Assembly (NCBI GenBank): GCA_963823895.1
Contig: CAWGNG010000021.1
Coordinates: 124,001 to 188,000 of the forward strand
Source: G963675935 sp963823895
GTDB taxonomy: Bacteria > Planctomycetota > Planctomycetia > Pirellulales > Thermoguttaceae
DNA length: 64,000 nucleotides
Direction of reading: 5' to 3'
Below are positions 16,723 to 26,507 of the stretch, in pieces. The position numbers and the translations under genes were made by a program. Position 1 is the first letter of the stretch. The number at the start of each line of letters is the position of its first letter. The notes under the pieces were generated by a model that saw only the letters and a program-made list of their open reading frames with translations, was not told the DNA's origin and ran no database searches.

Positions 16723-17802
16723 TTAAGAAGCGAGACTGCCCAGGTAGTTGCCGCGGGTCAGCAGGAGCACGGCGGTCACGAGCACCGCGACGGCCAGCAC
16801 GATGGCTGCCCAGGTCCGCGGGCGGCAGCCCTTCCATTCGCGGAAGATCAGGGCCAGGAGGTTGCTGAACAACACGATCATGATCATCAGCATGGCCCAG
16901 CTCGAAAACTTGTAGGCGTCGCCCAACCGCACGCGTCCCAGAGTGTAGATGAAGAATTGCCCGTACCATAGCCCGCCGACGAGGATCGAGAGCAGGTAGT
17001 TCACCGCAAGGCTGCCGCGCTCGGGGCCGGGGCGAAGCCGCGTTAGCTCGCCGAGGGAGCGATTCTTGCGGGCGAGATACATTGTATAGACGAAGGCCGT
17101 GAGAAAGGCGCCGGGATTGACGAAGAGATACGCCACGTTGCCCTGCCAGTATCCTGCGCCGTACTCGGCCGCTTTTTTAACTACCGGCTCGGCCACGTCG
17201 TTGGTGCCGATGCCATAGATGGCCGAAAGGACGCCGGCCAGCAGGGCCAACAGCAACCCTTTGACCAGCGAGAATTCCCCGCGGCCGCCCTTCTGTTGCT
17301 CCAGGTCGAGTTCTTTGAATCGCCCGGCGACGCCGCACAGGGCGATGCCGAGCACGCCGACGGCCACGCCCGCCATCAGCCAGCCCGCCCCGGGCTTTTG
17401 CAGCGTCTCGCCGAGAGTCCCTTTCACCAGCGGCGTGACGAACGTGCCGAGCACTCCCGACAAGCCGATGGCGATCGAGTAAGTCAGCGCGAAGCCGATA
17501 TAGCGGATGGCGACATTGAAGGCCGTGCCGCCGATGCCAAAGGCCGCGCCCATCAGGAAGCCGTAGAGCATCGGCAGTTTCGGCGATTCCGCCAGCACCC
17601 GGCCGAGATGCGGGATGGTACACAGCGCCCCGATCAGCGGCCAGAGAAGCCAGCACCAGGCCGCTTGCGTCATCCAAAACGTCTCCCACGACCAACGCTT
17701 GATGTACTTCTGCGGCGCGTAGCAATTTGCCGCGAACAGGGCGGCGACGGCATGAAGAAAGACCCCAAGGATGACGGCGTTCACAAGGATGACGGGGTTC
17801 AT
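16723..17802 (-). CDS. rhaT: L-rhamnose/proton symporter RhaT
   Basis: This is a cytoplasmic-membrane transporter importing L-rhamnose with protons. The 359-residue protein has about ten hydrophobic segments. Typical RhaT features are the N-terminal PQKYIKRWSWETFWMTQA, GTAFNVAIRYIGFALTYSIA, GVLSAIYGIGTNDVAEPVV and the late GGLWYGQFFIYTLG. The start is set at the ATG at 17802, where AAGGAAACCC precedes it; a longer frame upstream has no site. Its neighbours are the mutarotase gene downstream and the glycoside hydrolase gene upstream. Homologues sometimes move other deoxysugars. Confidence 0.92.
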   Translation of the reverse strand: MNPVILVNAVILGVFLHAVAALFAANCYAPQKYIKRWSWETFWMTQAAWCWLLWPLIGALCTIPHLGRVLAESPKLPMLYGFLMGAAFGIGGTAFNVAIRYIGFALTYSIAIGLSGVLGTFVTPLVKGTLGETLQKPGAGWLMAGVAVGVLGIALCGVAGRFKELDLEQQKGGRGEFSLVKGLLLALLAGVLSAIYGIGTNDVAEPVVKKAAEYGAGYWQGNVAYLFVNPGAFLTAFVYTMYLARKNRSLGELTRLRPGPERGSLAVNYLLSILVGGLWYGQFFIYTLGRVRLGDAYKFSSWAMLMIMIVLFSNLLALIFREWKGCRPRTWAAIVLAVAVLVTAVLLLTRGNYLGSLAS

Positions 17803-17880
17803 GGGTTTCCTTGCAATGCTGAAGGCGGACGAGCGTAAGCGTTTGCGGGAAATCGGCGACTGAGGACGCGACAATGTTAT

Positions 17881-17954
17881 TGTAGGAGGCGTCTCCAGAC
17901 GCCGATCCGCCGGCGTTTTCGCATTGAAATCGGCGTCTGGATACGCCTCCTACA
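17881..17954. repeat. Palindromic repeat, TGTAGGAGGCG family (copy 2)
   Basis: Arms TGTAGGAGGCGTCTCCAGAC and its near complement. It lies between the glycoside hydrolase stop and the rhaT start, with compensating changes in both arms relative to the other copies (GTCTCC/AGAC instead of ACTCC/GTCG). This preserves the stem. Confidence 0.85.
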
Positions 17955-17971
17955 GCGGCATGGCGGTCACT

Positions 17972-20781
17972 TTAGCGACTATCCGGCAGTTTGGCAAGCG
18001 AACAAACGACGTCCTTGCGCCGCGACTCGGGCTCGACGCGGAGTTGCTCGATGCGGCCGCCGCGATAAACGCATTCAACCGTCGTACCGTGCGGGGCGTG
18101 CAGCTTGAACTGCACGTCCCACTGCTTCGGCCAGGCCGGCAGCAAACGGATCGCGTCGCCGTCCGCTTGCAGCAGCATCAACTGCGTCGTCTCCAGCAAG
18201 TTGCTGCCATGATCCTGGTCAGGCAGCCAGTCGAAGTTCGGTCCCCAGGTCGCCGGCCAGCGATAGGCGGGATGCGAGTTTGCGGCCTTCACCTTGAGAA
18301 TGCGCGCCGCTTCGTCGCTCAGACCCAACAACGCCGCGGCGCTGCCGTCGTAACCCCAGCCGACGTCAAGATGGTTCAGTCGGTGCGTGTAGGCGGCGAC
18401 CGCCTCTTCCAGCCCCGGCTTGCCCAGGCCGTAGAGCCGGAAGGGCCAAATCGGGTACAACTCGGGATTCTCGCAATTCGTCCGCTGCTTCGCATATTTT
18501 TCGGCGGGCGCAACTTGCGGACCGTTCGGCCGTCGTGCTTCGCTTCTTCCACGGGCACAACGGGGCAGGCGGTCTTCATCTTGGCGAAGAATTCCCGCTG
18601 CTCGGCCGTCGTCAGCCGCTCTGGCAACGCACAGAGCCGAGCCGTGATATTGTTCAGGCCGGCCGTTGTCGGAGCGTCATTGATGACACCGCTCCAGTAG
18701 GTCTCCACCGCCTGCGTCGGACTGAGCACGATCTTCCCGTCGGCGCCCTTCTTAAATCGCGTGTTGAAATAGGCCAGCACCGATTCGGCCATCGGCAAGA
18801 GCTGCTGTTGGAGAAACGTCTCGCTCTCCGTGTAATCCCAGCAATCGAGCATCAACGCGACCAGTTCGGGGCCTTGGTTCCATGCGTAGGCCCAGTAAGG
18901 ACACAGAACGTCTTTCGGCTGGTGGCCGGTGCGATTCCAGCCGTAATCGGCGTTCGCGTAGGTGCCCCACACGGTCATGGTTTCAGGGAAGTAACAGCCC
19001 TGGACGCCGTGGTAGATTTTTGCCCTCGCTTCGCACAGCGGGCGAACCGATGTGTAGAGACGGAACAACGGGTCCATCATCTCGAAGTCGCCGCTGGCCA
19101 ACATCGGGTGACAGGGGAAGCGGGCGTTCTGCCACCAGTGACAGTCGCCCCAGGCTCGCCAATCGGCATTATGGGGCCTGCCCATGCGTTTGGGCTCGAC
19201 CGTGAAGATGCTGCCGTTGAACTTGATGGGGTATGTGCCGCGACCGCCGCAAGCCTGCACGTAACGCTGAAGGGAATAGCCTCGCGTGACCGGAGACACC
19301 GTGCTGCCCCGCCGCTCGGCAACCAGCTTGCCGTCAAGATAGATTCGCAGGGCTCCGGTGGAGGGATCGGCTGTCGCCGCGGCGTGATGCCACGCGCCCG
19401 CCTTGAGGATGCCGCTCGGTGCGGAGAGCGTCCAATCGCCGACGATGAGGCGCAGGGTGTCGCCGGGCTGCGTGTCGAAGATGAACCCGTCGGTTCCGCC
19501 GGCGGTCATTTTGTCGAAGATGCGGGCGGGGGCAACGCGGTCCGGTTGTATCCAAGCTTCCAGCGTCAGCCCGCGGGAAAAGTCGCACTTTTCGTTGGGA
19601 ATATCGGCGACGTTTCCCTCACCGATCGTCATTCTGTCCTTCGAGGGCGGGCCGGCTTGCTTCGATTTGTCGGCGGCAAGTTGGGCGACCTCGGCAGCAG
19701 AAAGAGCATGTCCGTAGACGCTGGCTCGTCCGCGCTTGCCGGAGAATCGATTCTCATTGTTGGAATCGTGCCCCACGCGCAGCGGGTGCTGCTGGCCGGA
19801 AATTGTCAACTGCTGATCGCCGTTGACGAAGACCCACGATCGTCCCGAGAACGCCCGCCACCACGCCGCCGTTCGCTGCATGGCTTCCGGAGCGTCGGCC
19901 GACTGATCGGAGAGTTCGCTGGCCATGTCCAGCCAGGTTTTTGCATCCGGCGTCTGTTTGCAGGGTACGGCGACGCGAACGGCGAATGACGTGACCGGCG
20001 CCGACGTTGCCAACGAGCGCGCATCGACCGCCTTGAATCCCGCCGCGGCGATCCAGCCGCCAAACGTGCGGTGCAGCAGCGGGTCCCGCACCTTGTCGGC
20101 CGCCGCCGCGAGCCCTTGGTGTTTTAGCGTCAGCGGACAAACCGACGTCTGGTTGCGGTGATACCATGCCACCTCGTCGCCGAGGTTGCCGGGAAAGACG
20201 TCGGGCGACTCGGCAATCTCGAAAGGCGCTTCGCGAACAGTCCAGGCGGAGAGTTGCTCGTCTCCGCGGGCGACCACGTGCCGGGCTGTCCGCCAACTCT
20301 CGATCGTGGCCTTCACCGACACCGGCGACGCCGACTCGCCAACGACATACACGACGGGGCGATCGGCGTCGACAAACACCGACAGCGTCACCTTTTTGTC
20401 GCCTTCGCCGGCCGTGATTTCGCAGCGGCCCTCGCGCAGGCGAAGCTCCTGCTGGAACGGCAGCCCGGCCGCAAACGGGTTGGGTGAAATCGAAACGCGG
20501 ACCTTTCCCACTTTCAACAGCCGCGAGATTTCGCTGAGCGAATCGGTCCGGGAGATGTAGAAGTGCAAGTCGCCGCCGGCTTCGACCCAGAGGTTGATGC
20601 CCACCTGCCCGTTGCCAAGCGGCATCGAGTCGCCGGCATCTTTGCCGGGCGTCGTCCACACGACGTTGCAGCGGTCGAGTTCGTCAGCCGCTTGCGGCTT
20701 CGCAGCCGCGACGGCAGAGAAGCTCCAAGCACTGAGAAGACCAACAAGGATCGCAGTGTGACATCGAAGAATCATCTTCAC
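17972..20781 (-). CDS. Secreted glycoside hydrolase with DUF5703-like N-domain and LamG-like insert, frameshifted
   Basis: This is a large exported sugar-cleaving enzyme of (alpha/alpha)6 type, related to the GH95/DUF5703 group. The start is a GTG at 20781. It directly follows the stop of the upstream gene and lies seven bases after GGAGGAG, giving MKMILRC plus a signal peptide. The N-domain reads DSMPLGNGQVGINLWVEAGG. A LamG/concanavalin-like segment follows (LTLEAWIQPDRVAPARIF ... LRIYLDGKLVAERRG), and then the helical catalytic part (MTVWGTYANADYGWNRTG, VETYWSGVINDAPTTAGL). Near 18510 the frame shifts and continues as APAEKYAKQRTNCENPELYP to 17972. One missing G would restore it. Linked to rhaT and the mutarotase gene, so release of L-rhamnose or a similar deoxysugar is inferred. 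Confidence 0.75.
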
Positions 20782-20782
20782 G

Positions 20783-22003
20783 TTATTTCTCCTCCGTACT
20801 TGGAGCCGGCTGGTCGAACTCGCCGAGTTGGAGCGGATAGTTGCCGTACCGGCGCACGAGCTTGACGATGTAGTCATACGTTTGGCCGGAGACGGCGCTG
20901 GAGACGGAGTGATCCGACTGGAAGATGAACCCGCCGCCGCGGGCGGCATTCAGCTTGGTCAAGACCTCGCGGCGGATCGCCTCGCGGTCGCCCGATTCCC
21001 AAATCTGGATATTACTGTTGCCGCAAAATCCCATGTGATGGCCATAGCGGCGGCGGAGGTCGAGAACGTCCATGTTCGCCTTGACTTCCAGCGGGTTCAT
21101 GGCGTCGATGCCGGTTTCGATGTAATCCGCGAAGATCGAATTGACGTTGCCGCAGCCGTGGTAGATCACGTCGAGCCCCTTCGCGTGGGCGTAATCGACG
21201 ATCGCCTTGACCCAGGGCTTGTAGTTCGCCCGCCAATAGTCCGGGTGCATGAAGGTGCTTTTCTTATAGGCCACGTCGCCCCAGATGACGAAGCCATCGA
21301 GCCACGGCCCGGCGGCGTCGATGGCCGCCTTGGCACAGTCGAGATAGAACTGCCCGACGCGACGGAGCACTGTCGCCATTCGCTCGGGTTCCAACGCGAT
21401 CCACATCATGTGGTTTTGCGGGCCGATCATCCGCGTCATGCACTCCGAGCATTCCGTCATGCTGCCGTAGACCGGAAAATCGGGCCAGAGCGACTTGACC
21501 GTGTCGAGCCAGGGGGGCGAGTTCCGCTCGAAACCGTCGCCCACGCCGGCGATCTGATTGTCGCCCGCCGAAAAGTAACGCCGCGGGTCGCGCGGATCGT
21601 CGAACTCGGCCGCTTCCAGCTTCTCCAGCGTGTCGGTCTCCCAGCCGATGAACTCGGGCATCGGGCAGCGGAACAGTTTCCGCATGATCGCCCCGTAGCC
21701 CGTTTTGACCACTACCTCGTCTTGCGTCTCCTTGATCGTCTCGAACGGGCGAATCCAGGGGTCCATGTTCGAGACGGTGACGATCCAATCGAGGTCGTAG
21801 TAAAAATACGGATTGGCGTCGGCGGGCAGGCCGAGTTCCTTCCGCCAGCGTTGGATGAAGCCGCCCCAGAAGAAGTCGCTGACCGGCACGCGATCGGGCT
21901 CTTCGTGGCGGAGCGTCTTCTTCATGCGTTCCAGCTTCCGCAGCGTGTTCTCCTTGCGTTGCCCCTGGCCGGCGGCGGTCCCGACCGTATCGAACATGCC
22001 CAT
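20783..22003 (-). CDS. Uroporphyrinogen decarboxylase (URO-D) family protein
   Basis: This is a 406-residue TIM-barrel protein of the URO-D superfamily. It is much more divergent than HemE and probably not a heme enzyme. HEEPDRVPVSDFFWGGFIQR, WLDGFVIWGDVAYKKSTFM and VIYHGCGNVNSIFADYIETG match the group that includes methylcobamide methyltransferase-like proteins, common in planctomycetes near sugar-degradation genes. AAGGAG seven bases before the ATG at 22003 fixes the start. The stop lies one base before the GTG start of the glycoside hydrolase gene, so the two are translationally linked. Its substrate is unknown; a role in sugar-linked methyl or carboxyl chemistry is only a guess. Confidence 0.8.
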   Translation of the reverse strand: MGMFDTVGTAAGQGQRKENTLRKLERMKKTLRHEEPDRVPVSDFFWGGFIQRWRKELGLPADANPYFYYDLDWIVTVSNMDPWIRPFETIKETQDEVVVKTGYGAIMRKLFRCPMPEFIGWETDTLEKLEAAEFDDPRDPRRYFSAGDNQIAGVGDGFERNSPPWLDTVKSLWPDFPVYGSMTECSECMTRMIGPQNHMMWIALEPERMATVLRRVGQFYLDCAKAAIDAAGPWLDGFVIWGDVAYKKSTFMHPDYWRANYKPWVKAIVDYAHAKGLDVIYHGCGNVNSIFADYIETGIDAMNPLEVKANMDVLDLRRRYGHHMGFCGNSNIQIWESGDREAIRREVLTKLNAARGGGFIFQSDHSVSSAVSGQTYDYIVKLVRRYGNYPLQLGEFDQPAPSTEEK

Positions 22004-22097
22004 CTGGCGGCTCCTTATTGACGTGAATGGATTGCGCTGCAACACCATCAATGTACAGGCGCAATCCCATCGGCGTCCAGAGAGGGGGGACAACCGG

Positions 22098-22219
22098 CAG
22101 GGCCAATCAGTTTTCCAAATTACGTGGCACGGGCATCTTGCCCGTGGCCGAAGAACACGGGCAAGATGCCCGTGCCACGCCGGATGTTGTTACCCAACTT
22201 GAACAATTGATTGGCCCTG
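22098..22219. mobile_element. 122-bp MITE-like element with nested palindrome (copy A)
   Basis: The outer arms CAGGGCCAATCAGTTTTCCA (22098 on) and the complement of ACTTGAACAATTGATTGGCC (to 22219) form terminal inverted repeats. Inside is a strong palindrome, CGTGGCACGGGCATCTTGCC / GGCAAGATGCCCGTGCCACG (22123-22179). A second element at 37773-37894 has the same length and the same outer arms but a different inner palindrome. The non-coding stretch 22004-22355 otherwise holds only the upstream region of the sigma factor gene. Confidence 0.7.
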
Positions 22220-22355
22220 GGGAAAAGCGGGGCCGTAGCCTGGTTGACATCCCCATTTTCATCTGTCATATTGGGGGCATTACTCGTCACCTGAAAGGGA
22301 GTCTCCGTCGCTCCCGGTGCATCCGTGAACAACATCGACGTTTGCCTCCTCTGCC

Positions 22356-22973
22356 ATGCCCTACGACAGCAGCACTACCGACTCGTTCGTTCCCGCGCCC
22401 CCAAGTTCCACTTCCTTGAGTCTATTGCAGCGAGTCAAAGACCAGCACCCAGACGCATGGCGGCGGCTGGTGCGACTCTACGGGCCACTCGTGTTTCTCT
22501 GGTGCCGACAAGCTGGTCTGAGCGTGTACGATGCCGGGGATGTTGTTCAGGAAGTCTGGATGGCGGTGGCCCGAAACATCTCTGACTTTCGTCGCGACCG
22601 GGGCACAGATACCTTCCGTGGCTGGTTGCGGCGGATTACCCAATACAAAATCGTTGACCGCTGGCGCGACCGAGAGCCTGCGGCCATTGGGGGAAGCGAC
22701 GCGCGACGAATGCTCGACCAGGTTCCCGACGAAATGCCCGATTCGGCCGAACAAGTCGCCAGCGACAATGATTTGCTGACCCGCACGGCCTTGGAACTGA
22801 TCCGAGCGGAGTTTGAGGAGCGGACTTGGCAGGCTTTTTGGCGGACAGCCGTCGATGAACGGCCGTCGCCCGAAGTCGCTGCCGAACTGGGAATGACGAA
22901 ACACGCCGTCCGTCAGGCAAAGTGTCGGGTCGTTCGCCGGGTTCGCGAAGAGTTGCAGGGGATATTCGACTGA
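22356..22973 (+). CDS. ECF-family RNA polymerase sigma factor
   Basis: This is a 205-residue sigma-70-like factor lacking regions 1 and 3. Region 2 is visible as DAWRRLVRLYGPLVFLWC, the DVVQEVWMAVARN block and FRGWLRRITQYKIVDRWR. Region 4 has the helix-turn-helix PSPEVAAELGMTKHAVRQAK. There is no separate anti-sigma gene. Instead the next gene encodes a membrane Ser/Thr kinase whose N-terminus resembles a zinc-binding anti-sigma domain. Such sigma-kinase pairs are a recurring planctomycete arrangement (general knowledge). The ATG at 22356 is used; no strong ribosome-binding site is seen. Confidence 0.9.
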   Translation: MPYDSSTTDSFVPAPPSSTSLSLLQRVKDQHPDAWRRLVRLYGPLVFLWCRQAGLSVYDAGDVVQEVWMAVARNISDFRRDRGTDTFRGWLRRITQYKIVDRWRDREPAAIGGSDARRMLDQVPDEMPDSAEQVASDNDLLTRTALELIRAEFEERTWQAFWRTAVDERPSPEVAAELGMTKHAVRQAKCRVVRRVREELQGIFD

Positions 22974-22979
22974 CTGCGG

Positions 22980-23069
22980 CTAACACGGATGTACTCCTCA
23001 CGCTCCGCGTGAAGAAGGGCGCGGACGGACGGCCTCACGCGGAGCGTGAGGAGTACATTCGTGTTAGCT
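22980..23069. repeat. Palindromic repeat between the sigma factor and kinase genes
   Basis: Arms GCTAACACGGATGTACTCCT and its near complement AGGAGTACATTCGTGTTAGC, each extended by CACGCTCCGCGTGA, form a long stem. It begins seven bases after the sigma-factor stop and fills most of the gap before the kinase start at 23147. It may affect the ratio of the two products. No second copy was found in the window. Confidence 0.8.
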
Positions 23070-23146
23070 TTCTGGTGGAAACTCTACGAAAAGTCGTGTG
23101 GCGCGTCCGCGTTCTTGTAGTTAGGCAGATAGAAAGGATCGTAACC

Positions 23147-26100
23147 GTGTCCATTCGAAAGTGCCCAACACCTGAAGAACTTTCGAGTTACGTCCAAGGC
23201 GGTCTGCCCGAGGATCTGACGGAAGCCGTGGCGGAACATATCGAGACCTGCGTTATCTGCGATGCCACGGTCGAGGAACTGGGGCGTCAAGGCAACTCGC
23301 TCTTTCGGGGATCACGGCGTCCGGCGCCGCCTCCTCCAGAGTTGGAATCGCCGGAGTACCGCCGGGCAATGGAAGCCGCCGAGGCAGCCGGTCCGGATGG
23401 CGGCGATCCCGTCACTGCACCTGTTGCCGAGCCGTCGTTGTCCGAGTTGGGGCGATTGGGCGAGTATGAGTTGCTCGCGAAATTGGGCGTGGGCGGCATG
23501 GGCACCGTCTACAAGGCCCGGCAAACTCGGCTCGGCAAGATCGTTGCGCTGAAAGTCCTGGCGAGCGAGCGCACCCGCAACCCGCGGGCGGTGGCCCGCT
23601 TCGAGAACGAAATGAAGGCCGTCGGCCAGCTTTCCCACTCGAATATCGTCCAAGCCTATGACGCCCGTGACATCGACGGCACCACCGTGCTGGTGATGGA
23701 GTACGTCGATGGCGTCGATCTGTCCAAACTGGTCCAACGCGCCGGACCGCTGCCGATCGCTGACGCCTGCGAATTGGTCCGGCAGACGGCCATCGGGCTG
23801 CAATACATTCACGAGAACCACCTGGTGCATCGTGACATCAAGCCATCCAACCTGATGTTGACGCCGCAAGGGCAAGTCAAAATCCTCGACCTCGGCCTGG
23901 CCTTGCTTGGTTCGGAGCAGACTCCGGGTAAAGAGGTGACCTCGAACGGCCTGGCGATGGGCACGCCCGACTATATAGCCCCCGAACAAGCGGACGATAG
24001 TCATCGCGTAAACATCCGCGCCGACATTTATTCGCTCGGCTGCACGTTCTACCATCTCTTGACCGGCCGCGCTCCGTTCAGTGGTCCGAACTACAAGACG
24101 CCTCTTAACAAGGTGGTGGGCCACGCCCGCGACACAGTGCCCACGGCGAAGACCTTGCGCGCCAGCGTTCCCGACGAGTTGTCCAGGATCGTCGAGCGGA
24201 TGATGGCCAAGAATCCGGCTGCCCGGTTTGCGACGCCAGCAGAGGCGGCGGCAGCCTTAGCGCCGTTTGCTGCTGGCTGCGATCTTGCCGGTCTGTTCAC
24301 CGATTCAGCCTTGCCAGGCCAATCGCCAACCGACGCTGGGCTTATTCGGCTTCCACTAGCATCGTCACCACCGTGGTGGCGCAGGCGATCAACTCGGATT
24401 GCTGCCGCTGCGGCGCTTCCGCTGCTCGTGGTATCGGGTATCACCCTCTACGTCGCAACAAATAAGGGCACGTTGCTGCTCACGGTTAATGTGCCGGATG
24501 CTGTCATCAAGATTAACGGGGAACGGGTAGAAATCAAAACGCCCCGGGACGGACTCTCTCTGAATGTTGGCGACCATAAAATCGAGGTCAGTAAGGACGG
24601 CTTTGAGACGTATACTGAATCGTTTGAGATTCGCCGCGGCGGGAGCAAGGAGTTGAGCGCTGTCCTAATCAAGTCTTTTCCTCCCGCAACTCCAGGAGGT
24701 CAATCGTACCCGCCACGCGTCGGCGAGGCTGTAGCCTTCCAGCTCACAGGCATCCTGCCCGCAGTTGACTGCAACACCGTCGATGTATCGCCCGACGGAA
24801 CAAAGATCTACGTGGGCGAGTGGGACCACCCGCGTTTTCGGGTCTTTGATGCTGTCTCTCGGACCGGGATCCGTGACTACGCTTCTCGCGGCTGTAGAGG
24901 CGGGAACCTGGTGTCGGGGGACGGAAACTACCTGTGGTACAGCGACTTTTACGCGGGCACAGTGAATAAAGTGAACCTGACAACCGGCAAGGTTGACAAG
25001 TCGATCAAGGTAGGACCGTGGCCGGGTAATCTGGCGTTCGACAGCAGGCGACGGTACTTGTACGTTGGTCAAAACGTTCCTGGCAGGGGCTCGGTGGGAT
25101 CGCTTCGAGTTGTCGACATGACAACGGAATCCATGATTGGGAGCGGCGTTACTCTAAATGGCGAACCCAATTTTCCAATTTGCGTCAGCCCGGACGACCA
25201 GTACGTCTACATAGCAAGCCGCAACAGTGGCTCCGAACGGCTCTATAAGATTCGTTCTACGGACCAAAGCGTTATTAATACGCTCGACGTGGTTGGATGC
25301 AACTCGACGCTGAGTGGGGAGCACCGTGACTGCGGTTTCTCGCTGTCTCCCGACGGCTCGAAGGTGTACATGCCGTATCGCACGGCAGGAAGAATTGACG
25401 TAATCGACACGGGCACCATGAGTGTCGTTGACCATATTAGGGTCAGCAACCCCGGCGGGGTTTGGGCGTTTCCTGATGGAACTCGCGCGCTCGTTGTTTC
25501 GGCTTCCGGGATAATGGAAGCCCGGTTCCAATTTCTCGACCTTTCAAACAAGTCGGTGCTCCAGACGCTTTCGGTCACGGGTCTTAAACAACTTGACGCA
25601 CACGGCGATCTCGACAGCAAGAAGCCATACTTCTCTAGTTCTAACGGTATCGTTAACGCAATTTACGTGCCTCTCGACGCGGAGGACGGTGGCGGCGTGG
25701 CTATTCTGGTGCCTGCACCGGCTTCGACGCCAACGCCTAGCACGCGGCAGTCGGGGTATTCCTGGCAGACGGTTTACCATACGGACTTTTCAACCGACCC
25801 AGAGTGGACGACTAATGACCCGTCGCACTTCTATTGGAATCAATCGTCCTGTACCTACCATTTCTACAATGACAAGAAATCAGACGAGTACGCATACACG
25901 ACTCTTTCCTACTCCGATTCGGCCAGTTACAAGCTTGAATACGACATCGAGCTTATTCGTTGCGACTGGGCCGCATGTTCGTCATTAGGGCTCTTTGATA
26001 CCCAGATGGCGGAGAAGTCACAGACGAATTGGCAAGTCCAGTTTGCACGCGTCGATGCCGGGAGGAGCGCGTTCCTGCTTTACTGGAACCCTCTGCGGCG

Positions 26101-26465
26101 GTGCCTGCCTAGCCAGGAGCAAGCGGCACCGTTTGCAGCAATGTGTGGTACCACGTGCAGGCGATCTATGACCACGATGTTGGAACGTTGAGCCTAACGG
26201 TAACCAATCGGGCAAATCGATCGCGAGTCGGCGCGAAAACACTGAACAGTGTAGGCACGTTTCCCGGGATTGCCCGGCTCGGGTTCTCGAATGTGGGGGA
26301 TCGTTATGCAGCGGGGGCGGTCGCCGAGGGCTGCATTGCCAACCTTTCTTTGGCATCTTGTGCGTCCTCGACGACAGCAGCACGGACGCCGACAACCCCA
26401 CCTTCGTTACCAACTGGCGATCTTACGAAATAGGACGGTACTTTGTCAGTACCTCGCTTTGTTGA
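23147..26465 (+). CDS. Membrane Ser/Thr protein kinase with anti-sigma-like N-terminus, PEGA-like, beta-propeller and secreted-type C-domain; 3' end frameshifted
   Basis: This is a signalling kinase probably working with the ECF factor upstream. A GTG at 23147 with AAAGGATC upstream starts the conserved sequence. Residues 1-50 (CPTPEELSSYVQGG ... HIETCVICDATVEEL) have a HxxxCxxC zinc-binding pattern like anti-sigma proteins. The kinase domain is at about 105-380: GVGGMGTVYKA, ALKVL Lys, HRDIKPSNLM, DLGLALLG, GTPDYIAPEQ. One membrane helix lies at about 416-437. Outside are a PEGA-like domain (443-506, VPDAVIKINGERVEI), a YncE-like beta-propeller (about 531-848), and a final domain homologous to the PEP-CTERM protein at 26508. 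The frame breaks near 26110 (family sequence resumes at VWYHVQAIYDHDVG) and again near 26340 (resumes at LDDSSTDADNPTFV, ending 26465). The uninterrupted frame stops at 26191. Confidence 0.85.
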
Positions 26466-26507
26466 CCTAGGGCGACCAGTCGTCCGCAATTTCTTGGGAG
26501 GTGTGTG

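Noticed and set aside
20783..22003. Calling this gene hemE
   Set aside because: It keeps the URO-D fold pattern but lacks the close HemE sequence and sits with sugar genes, so only the superfamily is stated.
20828..22021. Open frame opposite the URO-D-family gene
   Set aside because: Antisense shadow; no start signal, composition typical of reversed GC-rich coding sequence.
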